NCBI RefSeq assembly: GCF_016917355.1
Contig: NZ_CP070304.1
Span: forward strand, 3,348,001-3,412,000
Direction of reading: 5' to 3'
DNA: 64,000 nucleotides
From: Glaciimonas sp. PAMC28666
GTDB taxonomy: Bacteria; Pseudomonadota; Gammaproteobacteria; Burkholderiales; Burkholderiaceae_D
Part shown: positions 1 to 8,656 of the stretch, piece after piece
How positions within the stretch are numbered: position 1 is the stretch's first letter
Layout of the letters: the number at the start of each line of letters is the position of its first letter
Program-made: the position numbers and the translations under genes
The notes under the pieces: model-generated
Databases searched by the model: none
Seen by the model: only the letters and a program-made list of their open reading frames with translations
Told to the model about the DNA's origin: nothing

Positions 1-413
1 ATTGGATGTCCGCGCAGGAATTTAGCGCCATGTTTGCGCTGGCGCAGGCTGCACCAGGACCCAACATGATGGTTGTGACGCTAGTCGGCTGGCACGTGGC
101 AGGATGGCCTGGCGTGCTGGTGACCTCTCTGGCAAAATTTGGTCCGTCGTCGATTCTGACCGGCATTACCCTGCATTTCTGGCGACGTTTTAAAGACGAG
201 CCATGGCGTGGCACTGTGCAGGCGGGCCTCGTGCCGGTGACGGTCGGTCTGGTAGCGGCGAGCGCGTCCCTGATCACCGAGGCATCGGTCCATGAGTGGA
301 TATTGGGAGCGATTACACTTGGGTGCGTCGTGGGTACCTTGAAAAGCCGGTTACATCCACTGTGGTTCCTGGCGGCGGGCGCGCTGGTGGGATTGAGCGG
401 TATTGGACAATGA
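1..413 (+). CDS. Chromate transporter, ChrA/CHR family (5' end outside window)
   Basis: This is the C-terminal part of a CHR-family inner-membrane transporter, a family known for chromate efflux. The reading frame is open from the left edge (Trp codon at 3-5) and continues through a segment rich in Ala/Gly/Pro with the family-typical stretch FALAQAAPGPNM, then hydrophobic segments around WPGVLVTSLA, GLVPVTVGLVAASASLI, WILGAITLGCVVG and LWFLAAGALVGLSG, which read as membrane helices. About 136 residues are visible. Members of this short-chain type are near 170-200 residues, so only a small piece of the N-terminus is probably missing. The Met at position 6 lies inside the conserved motif and is unlikely to be the true start. 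Short-chain CHR proteins are often encoded as adjacent pairs, so a second chr gene may lie just outside the window. Substrate is inferred from family only. Confidence 0.85.
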   Translation, partial: WMSAQEFSAMFALAQAAPGPNMMVVTLVGWHVAGWPGVLVTSLAKFGPSSILTGITLHFWRRFKDEPWRGTVQAGLVPVTVGLVAASASLITEASVHEWILGAITLGCVVGTLKSRLHPLWFLAAGALVGLSGIGQ

Positions 414-634
414 AAGTGCTAGGCCATGGATAACGTTCACTGGTACCAGCGTTGCCGACATAACTAAGAAGTTGGCTTTGGGACGTAAGAGTCCACCAGT
501 TTTTTGCAAGTCCGGAAACAGCGCCAAAATTGTACAAAAAAAATGTGGGAACGAGAGGGTAATGAGAGGAACAACGAAGGATGCTGCAGAAATACAAAAG
601 GGTTCCAGACCGAAATCTGGAACCCCTTTTATTT
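414..634. other. Intergenic region between chrA end and first tRNA-Lys
   Basis: I see no gene in these 221 bases. The stretch ends in the terminator hairpin of the minus-strand tRNA-Lys. The overlapping short open frames have no recognisable product and run through the tRNA. Confidence 0.6.
597..630 (-). terminator. Hairpin terminator downstream of tRNA-Lys (copy 1)
   Basis: Perfect arms GGTTCCAGA / TCTGGAACC with a short loop, flanked by A-run and T-run on the two sides. Read on the minus strand the stem is followed by a T-rich stretch, as expected for an intrinsic terminator just after the tRNA. Confidence 0.75.
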
Positions 635-710
635 TGGTAGGCCGTGCGGGATTCGAACCTGCGACCAACGGATTAAAAGTCCGCTGCTCTACCAGCTGAG
701 CTAACGACCC
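635..710 (-). tRNA. tRNA-Lys(TTT), copy 1
   Basis: A 76-base cloverleaf read on the minus strand, with 5' GGGTCGT pairing to the 3' acceptor arm, a D-arm TAGCTCAGCTGGTAGAGC, an anticodon loop CTTTTAA giving anticodon TTT, a T-arm GGTTCGAATCC and an encoded CCA end. It is identical base for base to the copy at 909-984. Confidence 0.97.
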
Positions 711-843
711 AAAATAGTGCTGCTAAATGCTAACTAAGTGACGCAATAAAGTGAAACAAGAAAGTCAAATCGAAAAGACGAATCTAAACGGTTTTTTGTT
801 TGCACTTATAACGCAGCTGTAACGCACTTACAAAACAAGTACT

Positions 844-868
844 TTATTTCTGAAAAGTTCAGAAATAA
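844..868. repeat. Perfect 11-bp inverted repeat between the two tRNA-Lys genes
   Basis: Arms TTATTTCTGAA and TTCAGAAATAA separated by 3 bases. It lies just beyond the terminator of tRNA-Lys copy 2 on the minus strand and could be a second hairpin in the spacer or a symmetrical protein site. Confidence 0.6.
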
Positions 869-869
869 C

Positions 870-901
870 AAAGGGTTTTAGATTTTGTCTAAAACCCTTT
901 T
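870..901 (-). terminator. Hairpin terminator downstream of tRNA-Lys (copy 2)
   Basis: Arms AAAGGGTTTTAGA and TCTAAAACCCTTT form a 13-bp stem with a short loop. On the minus strand it sits 8 bases after the tRNA-Lys CCA end and is followed by TGTTATTTC. Its presence suggests the two tRNA-Lys genes are transcribed as separate units. Confidence 0.7.
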
Positions 902-908
902 ATATTCG

Positions 909-984
909 TGGTAGGCCGTGCGGGATTCGAACCTGCGACCAACGGATTAAAAGTCCGCTGCTCTACCAGCTGAGCTAACGACCC
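909..984 (-). tRNA. tRNA-Lys(TTT), copy 2
   Basis: A 76-base tRNA on the minus strand, identical to the copy at 635-710, with anticodon loop CTTTTAA (anticodon TTT) and encoded CCA. Two lysine tRNA genes about 200 bases apart with unrelated spacer hairpins look like a local gene duplication. Confidence 0.97.
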
Positions 985-1074
985 CGAAAGAACGCTATTA
1001 TAGAGAAGGTGTAGGCACTATGTCAAACTACTCTTGTCTTTTTATTTCATCGGCATAAAAAATCTGCTTTTCGT

Positions 1075-1821
1075 TCACTTCGCACCAGCTAAACGTTCCT
1101 TAGCGGTCACAGCTGCCGGCGTGTTCGGATATTGCGCGATGACCTGCTCGAGTGATTTCTTCGCTGCGCCTTTATCTTTCAGCTCAGTATAAATACTCGA
1201 CATATTCAAAAGAGCATCTGCCGCTTTTGGATTGTCGGGATATTTTTTTACAACCACTTGCTGCGCCGCCATGGCATTCTTATAGTCACGTTGGGCGAAG
1301 TACGAATTTCCCAGCCAGTACTGTGCTGACGGCGCAAAGCCTGACGTTGGATAGCGCCTGAGATAGTCGGAGAACGCGGCGGTGGCGCCTTTGTAGTCGC
1401 CACCCTTAAAGCTGGCTAGCGCCGCGTCATAGGACTTCTGCTCATTGGGATCGATGCTGACTTCCTGTCCGTCGACGTTGACTTTTTGTGGTTCCAGTTT
1501 ACGCAAACGATTATCCAGATCGACATAAAAATCTTTCTGGCGTTGCTGCGTGTTGGCGACCTCGTTGGTCAGCACCTCAATTTCCCCGCGCAGCTTAGCG
1601 ATCTCTTGATTCAGCTGATCGTTTTGATCTGCCAGACTCAGGGAGCTACTTTTATCCGCCTTGCCATCGACGCGGGCATTCACCGCATCAATTTTGGCAC
1701 GGATATCAAGAATGGCGCGTCGCGCTTCCGCATCGTCAAACAATCCTGCGTGGGCTATCGGTGCAAAGCAACCTGCGGCCAGTAAGGCCGCAGTCAGCGT
1801 TGATTTAGAAAAAATCCGCAT
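1075..1821 (-). CDS. cpoB: Tol-Pal system periplasmic protein CpoB (YbgF)
   Basis: CpoB is the periplasmic TPR protein that works with the Tol-Pal complex and, in E. coli, links outer-membrane constriction to septal peptidoglycan synthesis. The sequence starts with a Sec signal peptide (about residues 1-25, ending A-H-A before GLF), followed by a heptad-rich coiled coil (about 30-110, with DAVNARVDGK and LRGEIEVLTNEV), then TPR-type repeats to the C-terminus (YDAALASFKGGDYKGATAAF, then YWLGNSYFAQRDYKNAMAA and further). I chose the ATG at 1821 because AAAGG lies just upstream; a GTG two codons earlier is possible. The gene is last in the tol-pal operon, 15 bases after pal, which is its usual place. 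Confidence 0.95.
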   Translation of the reverse strand: MRIFSKSTLTAALLAAGCFAPIAHAGLFDDAEARRAILDIRAKIDAVNARVDGKADKSSSLSLADQNDQLNQEIAKLRGEIEVLTNEVANTQQRQKDFYVDLDNRLRKLEPQKVNVDGQEVSIDPNEQKSYDAALASFKGGDYKGATAAFSDYLRRYPTSGFAPSAQYWLGNSYFAQRDYKNAMAAQQVVVKKYPDNPKAADALLNMSSIYTELKDKGAAKKSLEQVIAQYPNTPAAVTAKERLAGAK

Positions 1822-1836
1822 GATCACCTTTAATGA

Positions 1837-2355
1837 TTAATAAACGATATCTGCGCGACGATTTTCAGCGAAGGATGCTTCGTCGCTGCCCAGTGCCTTA
1901 GGTTTTTCTTTGCCCAGTGAAACTGCTTCTACCTGCGCATCCGGAACGCCTAGCAACGCCAATGCTTTACGGACCGCTTCTGCCCGCTTCTGGCCGAGTG
2001 CCAGATTGTATTCACGGCCACCGCGATCATCGGTATTGCCTTGAATGATGATTTTACGACCCTTGTTAGCGATCAAATATTTAGCATGCGCTTCTACGAC
2101 AGAGCGGAATTCTTCCTTAACCGAATAGCTATCGTAGTCGAAATAAATGCTGCGTTTCGACAGAATGCCTTGCGGATCATTCAATGCATCGCTTGAGCCA
2201 GCATTGACTGCGTTGACTGAACGTGAATCTGCTGCATTACCCAGGCTGCCGCGGTCTTCGATCTTAGCTTTGTCATCGAGCTTGACAGGGGACGAGCATG
2301 CGGCCAGCAAAACGGCGCTTGAAACGATAAGGGCAAAGCTACTAAGGTGGCGCAT
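1837..2355 (-). CDS. pal: Peptidoglycan-associated lipoprotein Pal
   Basis: Pal is an outer-membrane lipoprotein that binds peptidoglycan non-covalently and interacts with TolB during cell constriction. The N-terminus is a lipoprotein signal with lipobox LLAAC (Cys about residue 20). The C-terminal OmpA-like domain (about 68-172) has the peptidoglycan-binding pattern GNTDDRGGREYNLALGQKRA. The length of 172 residues is normal. The ATG is preceded by a good ribosome binding site (CTGGAGA). The gene follows tolB but is separated from it by 217 bases that contain a short inverted-repeat element (2384-2490), so pal may partly depend on readthrough or its own promoter. Confidence 0.97.
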   Translation of the reverse strand: MRHLSSFALIVSSAVLLAACSSPVKLDDKAKIEDRGSLGNAADSRSVNAVNAGSSDALNDPQGILSKRSIYFDYDSYSVKEEFRSVVEAHAKYLIANKGRKIIIQGNTDDRGGREYNLALGQKRAEAVRKALALLGVPDAQVEAVSLGKEKPKALGSDEASFAENRRADIVY

Positions 2356-2383
2356 TATTATTCTCCAGAGAGTTGAGTTTTTC

Positions 2384-2490
2384 AGGACTTACGCCAAATT
2401 ACCTCGGCGGTTGCGCTTTCGTTGCCGTACTAGCTTACCGTCTTACCGTCTTCGTCGGCGCACCCGCAGGGACAATTTTGCGTAAGTCCT
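2384..2490. mobile_element. MITE-like element between tolB and pal (non-autonomous, 107 bp)
   Basis: The two ends are near-perfect terminal inverted repeats. The left end 2384-2400 reads AGGACTTACGCCAAATT and the right end 2474-2490 is its complement with one mismatch (16 of 17). The roughly 73 bases between them code for nothing recognisable and contain a small tandem TTACCGTC. Size, termini and position in an intergenic gap inside an operon fit a miniature inverted-repeat transposable element. I could not see a convincing target-site duplication, and no second copy is visible in this window. The alternative is a plain long-stem RNA structure in the tol-pal transcript. Confidence 0.55.
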
Positions 2491-2572
2491 ATTGTTGTTG
2501 CATATTACGTAATATGTTGCTTAATTTATTTGTATAACTTTATTGTTAATTTAAATATAGTACGTGCCACAA

Positions 2573-3907
2573 CTACTTCATGAATGGGCCCCAGGTCGGT
2601 TCCCGGATATCGCCTGCCTGAACGGTCAATCGTTGTTTGACGCGGCCGTCAACCGAGACCACCGCCAACGATCCACGACGGCCACCAGACTCCGTCGCAT
2701 ACATAATGTACTGACCATTTGGCGAGAAACTAGGAGACTCGTCTTTGACTGTATCGGACAAACGCTGCTCCTGATTGTTGCTCAAGTCCATGGCGTACAA
2801 CTGAAAGCCACCGTTCCGACGAGAAATATACGCCAATGTTTTGCCATCTGGCGAAATTCGAGGGCTAATGTTGTAATTACCGCTAAAAGTGACGCGCTGC
2901 GCATCGCCGCCATTTGCACTCATCTTGTAAATTTGTGGGCCACCGCTGCGATCGCTGGTGAAGTAAATACTTTGCCCATCGGCAGAGAATTGGGGCTCCG
3001 TGTCGATACCCGAAGTATTTGTCAAACGGCGCAAACCGCTTCCGTCAGCATTCACAACGTACACCTGAGTCAGGCTATCACGCGCCAGAGCAATTGCGAT
3101 TTTGCTACCGTCAGGGGACCATGATGGGGCCGAATTACTGCCCTTGTAGTTAGCAATAATGGTGCGCTGTTTTGTCACCAGATTTTGCACGTACACAATC
3201 GGTTTTTTTGCCTCAAAGGATACGTACGCAACCTTGGTTCCATCAGGCGACCACGCCGGTGAAATAATCGGCTCGTTGGATCGCAAGGCAACCTGAGTGC
3301 CTTCGCCGTCGGCGTCAGCAATTTCGAGTCGATATTCTTTGCCCGACTTGGTGACATAAGCGATACGGGTAGCAAAAGCGCCGCGGATGCCGATCAATTT
3401 TTGATAAATGTCATCGGCAATTTTGTGTGCCGAAACGCGCGTGTACTGTGGCGATGACGATAACGACAGACCGGAGAGCTGGGCTGACTTCACGGTATCG
3501 AGCAACTTGTAACGAACATCGAAACGACCATCTGCCAATTTTTCTACACTGCCGACGACCAACGCGTCCGCACCACGTGACTTCCAATCGCCGTAATTGA
3601 CTTGCGCTGCGTCCGACACCACGTCGCTGGTATCAATAATTTTAAACATGCCGCTACGTGACAAATCTGCCTTGATGATTGCAGTAATTTGCTGAGGAGC
3701 CAGATTCTCATTGCTGAAACCGGCGATTGCAATAGGGATTTGAGTGGCACCGACCCCTGCCGTTTCAATCCGAAGTTGGGCATACACCACTGGCGCCGAT
3801 ACGAGAGCAGCGACCGTGATGCTGACCGCTGCGATCGATTTTACGGAGTGGCGTACCGCGCTTTTTACAAACTTCCCGATGAGTGGTTTGAATGGGTTGT
3901 TATTCAT
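2573..3907 (-). CDS. tolB: Tol-Pal system beta-propeller protein TolB
   Basis: TolB is the periplasmic protein that shuttles between TolA and Pal. The 444-residue product has an N-terminal signal sequence (hydrophobic segment about 22-42, ending near V-Y-A-Q). An N-terminal alpha/beta domain follows, then at least five WD40-like/PD40 beta-propeller repeats with the signature of the family ([75 protein letters not shown]). It starts 3 bases after the tolA stop codon, so it is probably translationally coupled to tolA. Confidence 0.97.
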   Translation of the reverse strand: MNNNPFKPLIGKFVKSAVRHSVKSIAAVSITVAALVSAPVVYAQLRIETAGVGATQIPIAIAGFSNENLAPQQITAIIKADLSRSGMFKIIDTSDVVSDAAQVNYGDWKSRGADALVVGSVEKLADGRFDVRYKLLDTVKSAQLSGLSLSSSPQYTRVSAHKIADDIYQKLIGIRGAFATRIAYVTKSGKEYRLEIADADGEGTQVALRSNEPIISPAWSPDGTKVAYVSFEAKKPIVYVQNLVTKQRTIIANYKGSNSAPSWSPDGSKIAIALARDSLTQVYVVNADGSGLRRLTNTSGIDTEPQFSADGQSIYFTSDRSGGPQIYKMSANGGDAQRVTFSGNYNISPRISPDGKTLAYISRRNGGFQLYAMDLSNNQEQRLSDTVKDESPSFSPNGQYIMYATESGGRRGSLAVVSVDGRVKQRLTVQAGDIREPTWGPFMK

Positions 3908-3910
3908 AGT

Positions 3911-4918
3911 TTATTGATCTTTCGGTTTATGGATTCCGATGAAGCTGGAGGGAACAGAACCCGATTTATCTTTTGGATAAGGTGCGGATTTCTCAATCGC
4001 ACGTTTTACCGCTTCGTCGAAACCTGAAATACCTGAAGGTTTTCTCAAGTGAATACTTGCTACCGATCCATCTGGCAGTAGCTGCACTTCATATTCTACC
4101 GACGGATTTCCAGTCATGCCATCGGGCACATTAAAGTTGATGAAGCCCTTTATTTTGGCGCCGACTTTTTGTGCATAACCGGGATCGCCACGCGGTCCCT
4201 GAGACTGGGCGGCAGTCCCGGTGCTATTAGATGCACCATTTCCCGTAGCTTGTCCTTGCAACTGTTTCATAACGTCATCATGGCGTTTTTTGTCAGCCGC
4301 ATCTTCGGCCTTGCGTTGTTTGTCGGACGCCGCTTTTTTCGCCGCCTCTTTTGCTGCTTCCTGTTTTTGCTTTAATTTGTCGTCTTCGGCTGCTTGTTTA
4401 GCATCGGCATCTGCCTTTTTCTTGATGTCGGCGGTTTTCTGTTTGGCCGCCAGCTTATCCGCTAATTTAGCTGCGTCTTTTTTCTCCTGCTCTTTTTCCT
4501 GTTCGTCCGCTTTGCGTTGACGTTCTTTATCTGCGGCCGCCTGCTCTGCCTGGTCGCGGTCTTTCTGTTCCTGGACTTTGCGTTTGCGCTCTTTTTCCAA
4601 GGCAATTTCAGGATCGGGCACGACCGGTTGCACTACCTTTGGCGGCGGTGGCGCTACCGGCTCAACCGGCTTCGGTGGTGGTCGCGGCACTGGCTTTTCC
4701 GCCGGTTCCGTCTGCGTTGTCGGCGGTGGTGGTGGGGGTGCCGCATCGCGTACCTCCGGGTTCCACACTTCTGCCTCGACAGCGACGGGCACCTGGCTCT
4801 GCCAATGAACACCGATCCACAGGAATGCAATCAACGCTGCATGCACAGCTGCCGCCAGGGCGATGGCGCGCCATCTACCCGGTTCTTTTGGTATTGAGTA
4901 AGGGGTTCGATCTGTCAT
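3911..4918 (-). CDS. tolA: Cell envelope integrity protein TolA
   Basis: TolA is the inner-membrane protein that spans the periplasm and transmits force from the TolQR motor to Pal/TolB. After a short cytoplasmic N-terminus (MTDRTPYSIPKEPGRWRA) there is one membrane helix (about 16-36), a proline-rich hinge (PPPPPPTT, PRPPPKP, VAPPPPKV), a very long Lys/Glu/Ala/Asp/Gln helix (about 100-215) and a C-terminal TonB-like domain (VEYEVQLLPDGSVASIHLRKPSG, then GFDEAVKRAIEKSAPYPK). I chose the ATG at 4918, giving about 335 residues. A GTG at 4969 would overlap tolR by 23 bases and add 17 residues, and has no better ribosome binding site. Confidence 0.95.
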   Translation of the reverse strand: MTDRTPYSIPKEPGRWRAIALAAAVHAALIAFLWIGVHWQSQVPVAVEAEVWNPEVRDAAPPPPPPTTQTEPAEKPVPRPPPKPVEPVAPPPPKVVQPVVPDPEIALEKERKRKVQEQKDRDQAEQAAADKERQRKADEQEKEQEKKDAAKLADKLAAKQKTADIKKKADADAKQAAEDDKLKQKQEAAKEAAKKAASDKQRKAEDAADKKRHDDVMKQLQGQATGNGASNSTGTAAQSQGPRGDPGYAQKVGAKIKGFINFNVPDGMTGNPSVEYEVQLLPDGSVASIHLRKPSGISGFDEAVKRAIEKSAPYPKDKSGSVPSSFIGIHKPKDQ

Positions 4919-4946
4919 GAGCAGACTGTCACTTTGCGGCAGTTCG

Positions 4947-5381
4947 TCACTTGGTCGCCAATCCAACACGATTAATACCCATTATCTTGGCTTCAGAAAT
5001 AACCTGTATGACTTCGTCATACTTAATATCTTTTTCTGCCGAGATCATCACCGGCATATCCGGATTGTCATCGTGAAGCGCTTGCAGTCTGGCTTTCAGT
5101 CTATTTTTTTCAACCGTTTCGGCCTGACTACCGCCATTTTTTTTGCCATTGATACGAACACTGAAATCCCCATTCGCTTTCAACGCAATTTCAATATATT
5201 CAGTCGGGGGTGCCACTGACTTGGCTGCGTTCGGCAAATTGATGACGTTCGGGTTAACCATCGGAGCCGAAACCATAAAAATTACCAGCAAAACCATCAT
5301 CACGTCGATATACGGCACGACGTTGATTTCTGCTTTAAATTTGCGCGGACGTCCTCCGCGCATGGATGAGAAGCCCGTCAT
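4947..5381 (-). CDS. tolR: Tol-Pal motor protein TolR
   Basis: TolR is an ExbD/TolR-family protein that, with TolQ, forms the proton-driven inner-membrane motor of the Tol-Pal system. The 144-residue product has a cytoplasmic N-terminus with KAEINVVPYIDVMMVLLVIFM, in which the Asp in the single membrane helix is the conserved proton-carrying residue. A periplasmic domain follows (PDMPVMISAEKDIKYDEVIQVI). Its ATG shares one base with the tolQ stop codon (TAATG), so translation is coupled. Confidence 0.97.
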   Translation of the reverse strand: MTGFSSMRGGRPRKFKAEINVVPYIDVMMVLLVIFMVSAPMVNPNVINLPNAAKSVAPPTEYIEIALKANGDFSVRINGKKNGGSQAETVEKNRLKARLQALHDDNPDMPVMISAEKDIKYDEVIQVISEAKIMGINRVGLATK

Positions 5382-6082
5382 TAGCGCGCCTGCCGTTGCA
5401 AGATGTTGGAGAACTCTTCGATAAAGCTCTCAAAACGGATCGCCAGACGATCAACGTCATGCGCAAAACGGTTGTAAGCAACAACCGCCGGAATCGCAGC
5501 AAACAGACCAATCGCGGTCGCGATCAACGCTTCAGCGATACCGGGTGCGACGGCAGCCAGTGTGGCTTGCTGAACATTGGCCAGTCCCCGGAATGCATTC
5601 ATAATTCCCCACACGGTACCAAACAGACCCACATAAGGGGACACCGAGCCGACCGACGCCAGGAATGCCAGATGCGATTCCAACGCATCCATCTCACGCT
5701 GGTAAGCTGCTCGCATCGCCCGACGCGAGCCATCTAGTAAAGCGGCAGAATCGGCGCTGGCTTTATGGCCAGCAGATGCTTTAATTTTGCTGAACTCATC
5801 CATCCCAGCTGCAAAAATGCGTTCCATCGCACCTGTAGCACCTGCGCCGCGGCGACGATTAGAGGTTGTTCCCTGATACAACTCAGTGAGATTGCCACCT
5901 GACCAGAAAGCCCGTTCAAACTCTTCTGTTTGCGCCCGCGCGCTTCTGATGGCGAACATTTTGCGAAAAATATACGTCCAGCTCATCACGGAAACTGCTA
6001 ACAATAACAGCATGACAAGTTGCACGAGGACAGAGGCATTGGTGATGAGGGTAAGAAACGAAAGATCTTGAGTGACGGTCAT
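5381..6082 (-). CDS. tolQ: Tol-Pal motor protein TolQ
   Basis: TolQ is the MotA/TolQ/ExbB-family proton channel subunit of the Tol-Pal motor. The 233-residue product shows three hydrophobic segments: about 17-38 (VLVQLVMLLLLAVSVMSWTYIF), about 140-160 (SVGSVSPYVGLFGTVWGIMNAF) and about 175-200 (VAPGIAEALIATAIGLFAAIPAVVAYN). The last two carry the conserved family motifs (YVGLFGTVWGI; APGIAEALIATAIGL). It precedes tolR directly and sits 218 bases after ybgC. Confidence 0.97.
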   Translation of the reverse strand: MTVTQDLSFLTLITNASVLVQLVMLLLLAVSVMSWTYIFRKMFAIRSARAQTEEFERAFWSGGNLTELYQGTTSNRRRGAGATGAMERIFAAGMDEFSKIKASAGHKASADSAALLDGSRRAMRAAYQREMDALESHLAFLASVGSVSPYVGLFGTVWGIMNAFRGLANVQQATLAAVAPGIAEALIATAIGLFAAIPAVVAYNRFAHDVDRLAIRFESFIEEFSNILQRQAR

Positions 6083-6300
6083 GGAGGCGATCTGTATAAA
6101 TGGACTTGGGCAGCTGTTCTAACTAACGCTGTTAAAGCGTCGGCCAAACGAATCTGAAATTTTTAGCGTTGAATAATGGTTTTAATTTCGTGAATGCACT
6201 ATGGTGCAAAAAGAATGATTGTAATCGTTACGAGGGGCTTACGGTTTCGCGCTACTATTTAGAAGAATCGATCAACCGTTGCGATTGGTTCAAAGTGCAA

Positions 6301-6780
6301 TCAAAAGGCCGTGCTTGTCGTGTCAATAGCGTTGTGTATGGGGCGAATCTGGTCCAAAACTTTTTTTGGAATAGCCGTCGGGCGAAATGTATTCGCATTG
6401 ACGCAAACCACTTTAATCCGACCGGTTGCTAACAATTTAGGTGATTCATCGTCGTAGCGCCACGCCTGTTGAATGAATTCTACTGCCACACGGCCAACGT
6501 TTTCGACAATGACGGTTAAATAAAGTTCATCGTCCAAACGCGCCGGAGCATGATAATCAAGGGCAGTGCTTTTGACCACAAACATGACTTCATCGGTCCT
6601 GACCAATCGACTTTGCTCAATTCCCACGGCGCGTAACCACTCAGTACGGGCGCGTTCAAAAAATTTCAGGTAATTTGCATAAAAAACAACTCCACCGGCA
6701 TCGGTATCTTCGTAATACACGCGGATGGACCAGTTAAAGTCTTTTTTTATGTCGTTTTGTGGGTTGAGCACTGCGTTCAT
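6301..6780 (-). CDS. ybgC: Tol-Pal-associated acyl-CoA thioesterase YbgC
   Basis: YbgC is a hotdog-fold thioesterase acting on acyl-CoA (or acyl-ACP) in the cytoplasm. It is almost always the first gene of the tol-pal cluster, where it is thought to connect phospholipid metabolism to envelope maintenance. The 159-residue product contains the catalytic region YYEDTDAGGVVFYANYLKFFERARTEWLR, with the conserved Asp and the Tyr/Asn of the 4-hydroxybenzoyl-CoA thioesterase family. The length is slightly above the 130-150 usual because of N- and C-terminal tails. It is the first gene of the minus-strand operon ybgC-tolQ-tolR-tolA-tolB-pal-cpoB. Confidence 0.95.
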   Translation of the reverse strand: MNAVLNPQNDIKKDFNWSIRVYYEDTDAGGVVFYANYLKFFERARTEWLRAVGIEQSRLVRTDEVMFVVKSTALDYHAPARLDDELYLTVIVENVGRVAVEFIQQAWRYDDESPKLLATGRIKVVCVNANTFRPTAIPKKVLDQIRPIHNAIDTTSTAF

Positions 6781-7123
6781 GATGTGATGATGGATTAGTT
6801 GCTGTGGCAGTAGCGCGAGTCTAAACGACCGAGGATGTTTGCGTAAAAATGCATTTTTCTTGTCTGTTCGTTCTCGGCTAGTTGCGTTTGGCTATATAAG
6901 GTTATTTTCGAACCGATTTATTGGTGACACATTAACAACGATTTAGTAACAGCAACGGACAGTGATGCATCTGCGTACCTTTCACCTTCATGCGCTAATT
7001 TTTGAGGTGTTTTTTGTGTTGCGCTGCAAAATAAGTAGAAATTGTAGCCCAAACGCGCGGTTTTAAAAACTACAATCGCCCGAGGGTTAATTGAACCGAT
7101 CGCCGTTATCGATTTTGACAATC

Positions 7124-7152
7124 TTGCTCAATCGAAGCCCTTGACTTACAAT
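7124..7152 (+). promoter_or_regulatory. Candidate sigma-70 promoter for the riboswitch-glyA transcript
   Basis: TTGCTC at 7124-7129 and TACAAT at 7147-7152 are separated by 17 bases. Transcription would begin near 7159, just before the first stem of the riboswitch, which supports the call. The 343 bases between ybgC and this promoter carry no gene that I recognise; the minus-strand tol-pal promoter must lie in that stretch. Confidence 0.55.
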
Positions 7153-7164
7153 ACGCGGACCATT

Positions 7165-7303
7165 TCGTCTCACGTAACTGGCGAAAACCGTACCGACGCA
7201 ACTTGCTTCGCGTTCCGGGAAAGGTGGGCAACCATCGGGAAGCGTGAGATTTTACCGCCGTGCGCCTGGGCAGCCCGAATGGAACGTACGACTGAGGCTG
7301 CCG
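7165..7303 (+). ncRNA. ZTP (pfl-type) riboswitch upstream of glyA
   Basis: ZTP riboswitches sense the purine intermediate ZMP/ZTP, which builds up when 10-formyl-tetrahydrofolate is short, and turn on one-carbon genes. The core signature is present. CTCACG (7169-7174) pairs with CGTGAG (7243-7248). ACTGGCG follows the first strand, a small GGT...ACC hairpin precedes CGGGAAGCGTGAG, and the second conserved block CCGCC..GCGCCTGGGCA (7256-7272) can form the pseudoknot with CTGGCG. A further stem GGCAGCC (7269-7275) / GGCTGCC (7296-7302) overlaps the 3' conserved block and may be the expression platform. glyA is a well-known target of this class. Exact borders are estimated. Confidence 0.85.
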
Positions 7304-7375
7304 CATTCCCCCATTATTTTGGCCCTCATTCGATGCAGAACCTGCAAAGGCTCACCTCTATCGATTGGAATCATC

Positions 7376-8620
7376 ATGTTTGAAAAAAATCACACCATCT
7401 CTAACGTCGATCCAGAATTATGGAGCGCGATTCAAAATGAGAACCACCGTCAGCAAGAACATATCGAGCTGATTGCGTCGGAAAATTACTGTTCGCCTGC
7501 TGTTATGGAAGCGCAAGGAACACAACTTACGAATAAGTACGCTGAAGGATATCCAGGCAAGCGTTACTACGGTGGTTGTGAGTTCGTCGATGTTGTTGAG
7601 CAATTGGCAATTGACCGCGTTAAGAAACTGTTCGGCGCAGAAGCAGCTAACGTGCAGCCAAATTCCGGTTCTCAAGCCAATCAAGGCGTTTTCTTCGCGG
7701 TATTGAAACCTGGCGACACCATCATGGGTATGTCGCTCGCCGAAGGCGGCCACCTGACGCATGGTATGGCATTAAATATGTCTGGCAAGTGGTTCAATGT
7801 CGTCTCTTACGGACTGAACGAGAAAGAAGAAATCGATTACGAAGCGTTAGAGCGTCTGGCCCATGAAAAGAAGCCGAAGCTGATTATTGCTGGCGCGTCC
7901 GCGTATGCGTTGCGCATCGATTTTGAACGTATTTCTAAAGTTGCCAAGGCGGTCGGTGCCTATTTCATGGTTGACATGGCGCATTACGCTGGTTTGATCG
8001 CGGCGGGTGAATATCCAAATCCCGTGCCTTATGCTGATTTCGTCACATCGACAACGCACAAATCGTTGCGCGGTCCTCGCGGCGGTATTATTTTGATGAA
8101 GGCTGAGCACGAGAAAATCATTAATTCAGCGATTTTCCCTGGCATTCAAGGCGGCCCGTTAATGCACGTCATCGCTGGTAAAGCTGTTGCCTTTAAGGAA
8201 GCGCTGACGCCTGAATTCAAAACCTATCAACAACAAGTCGTGAAGAATGCCGATGCATTGGCTAAGGCGCTGATTTCGCGCGGGTTGCGGATTGTTTCGG
8301 GTCGTACTGAGTCGCACGTCATGTTGGTCGATCTGCGCGCAAAAAATATTACAGGCAAAGAAGCGGAAGCGATTCTGGGTTCAGCTCACATGACCTGTAA
8401 TAAAAATGCCATTCCAAACGATCCGGAGAAGCCATTTGTGACTTCCGGCATTCGTCTGGGCAGCCCGGCTTTGACGACACGTGGCTTCAAGGAAGCGGAA
8501 GCAACCAAGATCGGAAATTTGATCGCCGACGTATTGGACAATCCGCATGACGCGGACACCATTGAGCGCGTGAAAGTTGAAGTTAAGAAATTAACATCAG
8601 CATTTCCCGTTTATGCTTGA
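7376..8620 (+). CDS. glyA: Serine hydroxymethyltransferase
   Basis: GlyA is a cytoplasmic PLP enzyme that converts serine and tetrahydrofolate to glycine and 5,10-methylene-tetrahydrofolate, the main source of one-carbon units. The 414-residue product is of normal length. Family motifs include the N-terminal [20 protein letters not shown], the [14 protein letters not shown] segment, the PLP region [19 protein letters not shown], and [13 protein letters not shown] with the PLP-binding Lys. The frame stays open 132 bases upstream, but that part is the riboswitch, so the ATG at 7376 is the start. The riboswitch upstream implies control by the folate/purine state of the cell. Confidence 0.98.
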   Translation: MFEKNHTISNVDPELWSAIQNENHRQQEHIELIASENYCSPAVMEAQGTQLTNKYAEGYPGKRYYGGCEFVDVVEQLAIDRVKKLFGAEAANVQPNSGSQANQGVFFAVLKPGDTIMGMSLAEGGHLTHGMALNMSGKWFNVVSYGLNEKEEIDYEALERLAHEKKPKLIIAGASAYALRIDFERISKVAKAVGAYFMVDMAHYAGLIAAGEYPNPVPYADFVTSTTHKSLRGPRGGIILMKAEHEKIINSAIFPGIQGGPLMHVIAGKAVAFKEALTPEFKTYQQQVVKNADALAKALISRGLRIVSGRTESHVMLVDLRAKNITGKEAEAILGSAHMTCNKNAIPNDPEKPFVTSGIRLGSPALTTRGFKEAEATKIGNLIADVLDNPHDADTIERVKVEVKKLTSAFPVYA

Positions 8621-8656
8621 TAGTCTGATGGTCTAGTTTGATCGAAAGGTGGGATT

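Noticed and set aside
4169-4920. Several open frames on the plus strand opposite tolA
   Set aside because: They are a by-product of the repetitive Lys/Ala/Glu and Pro codons of tolA.
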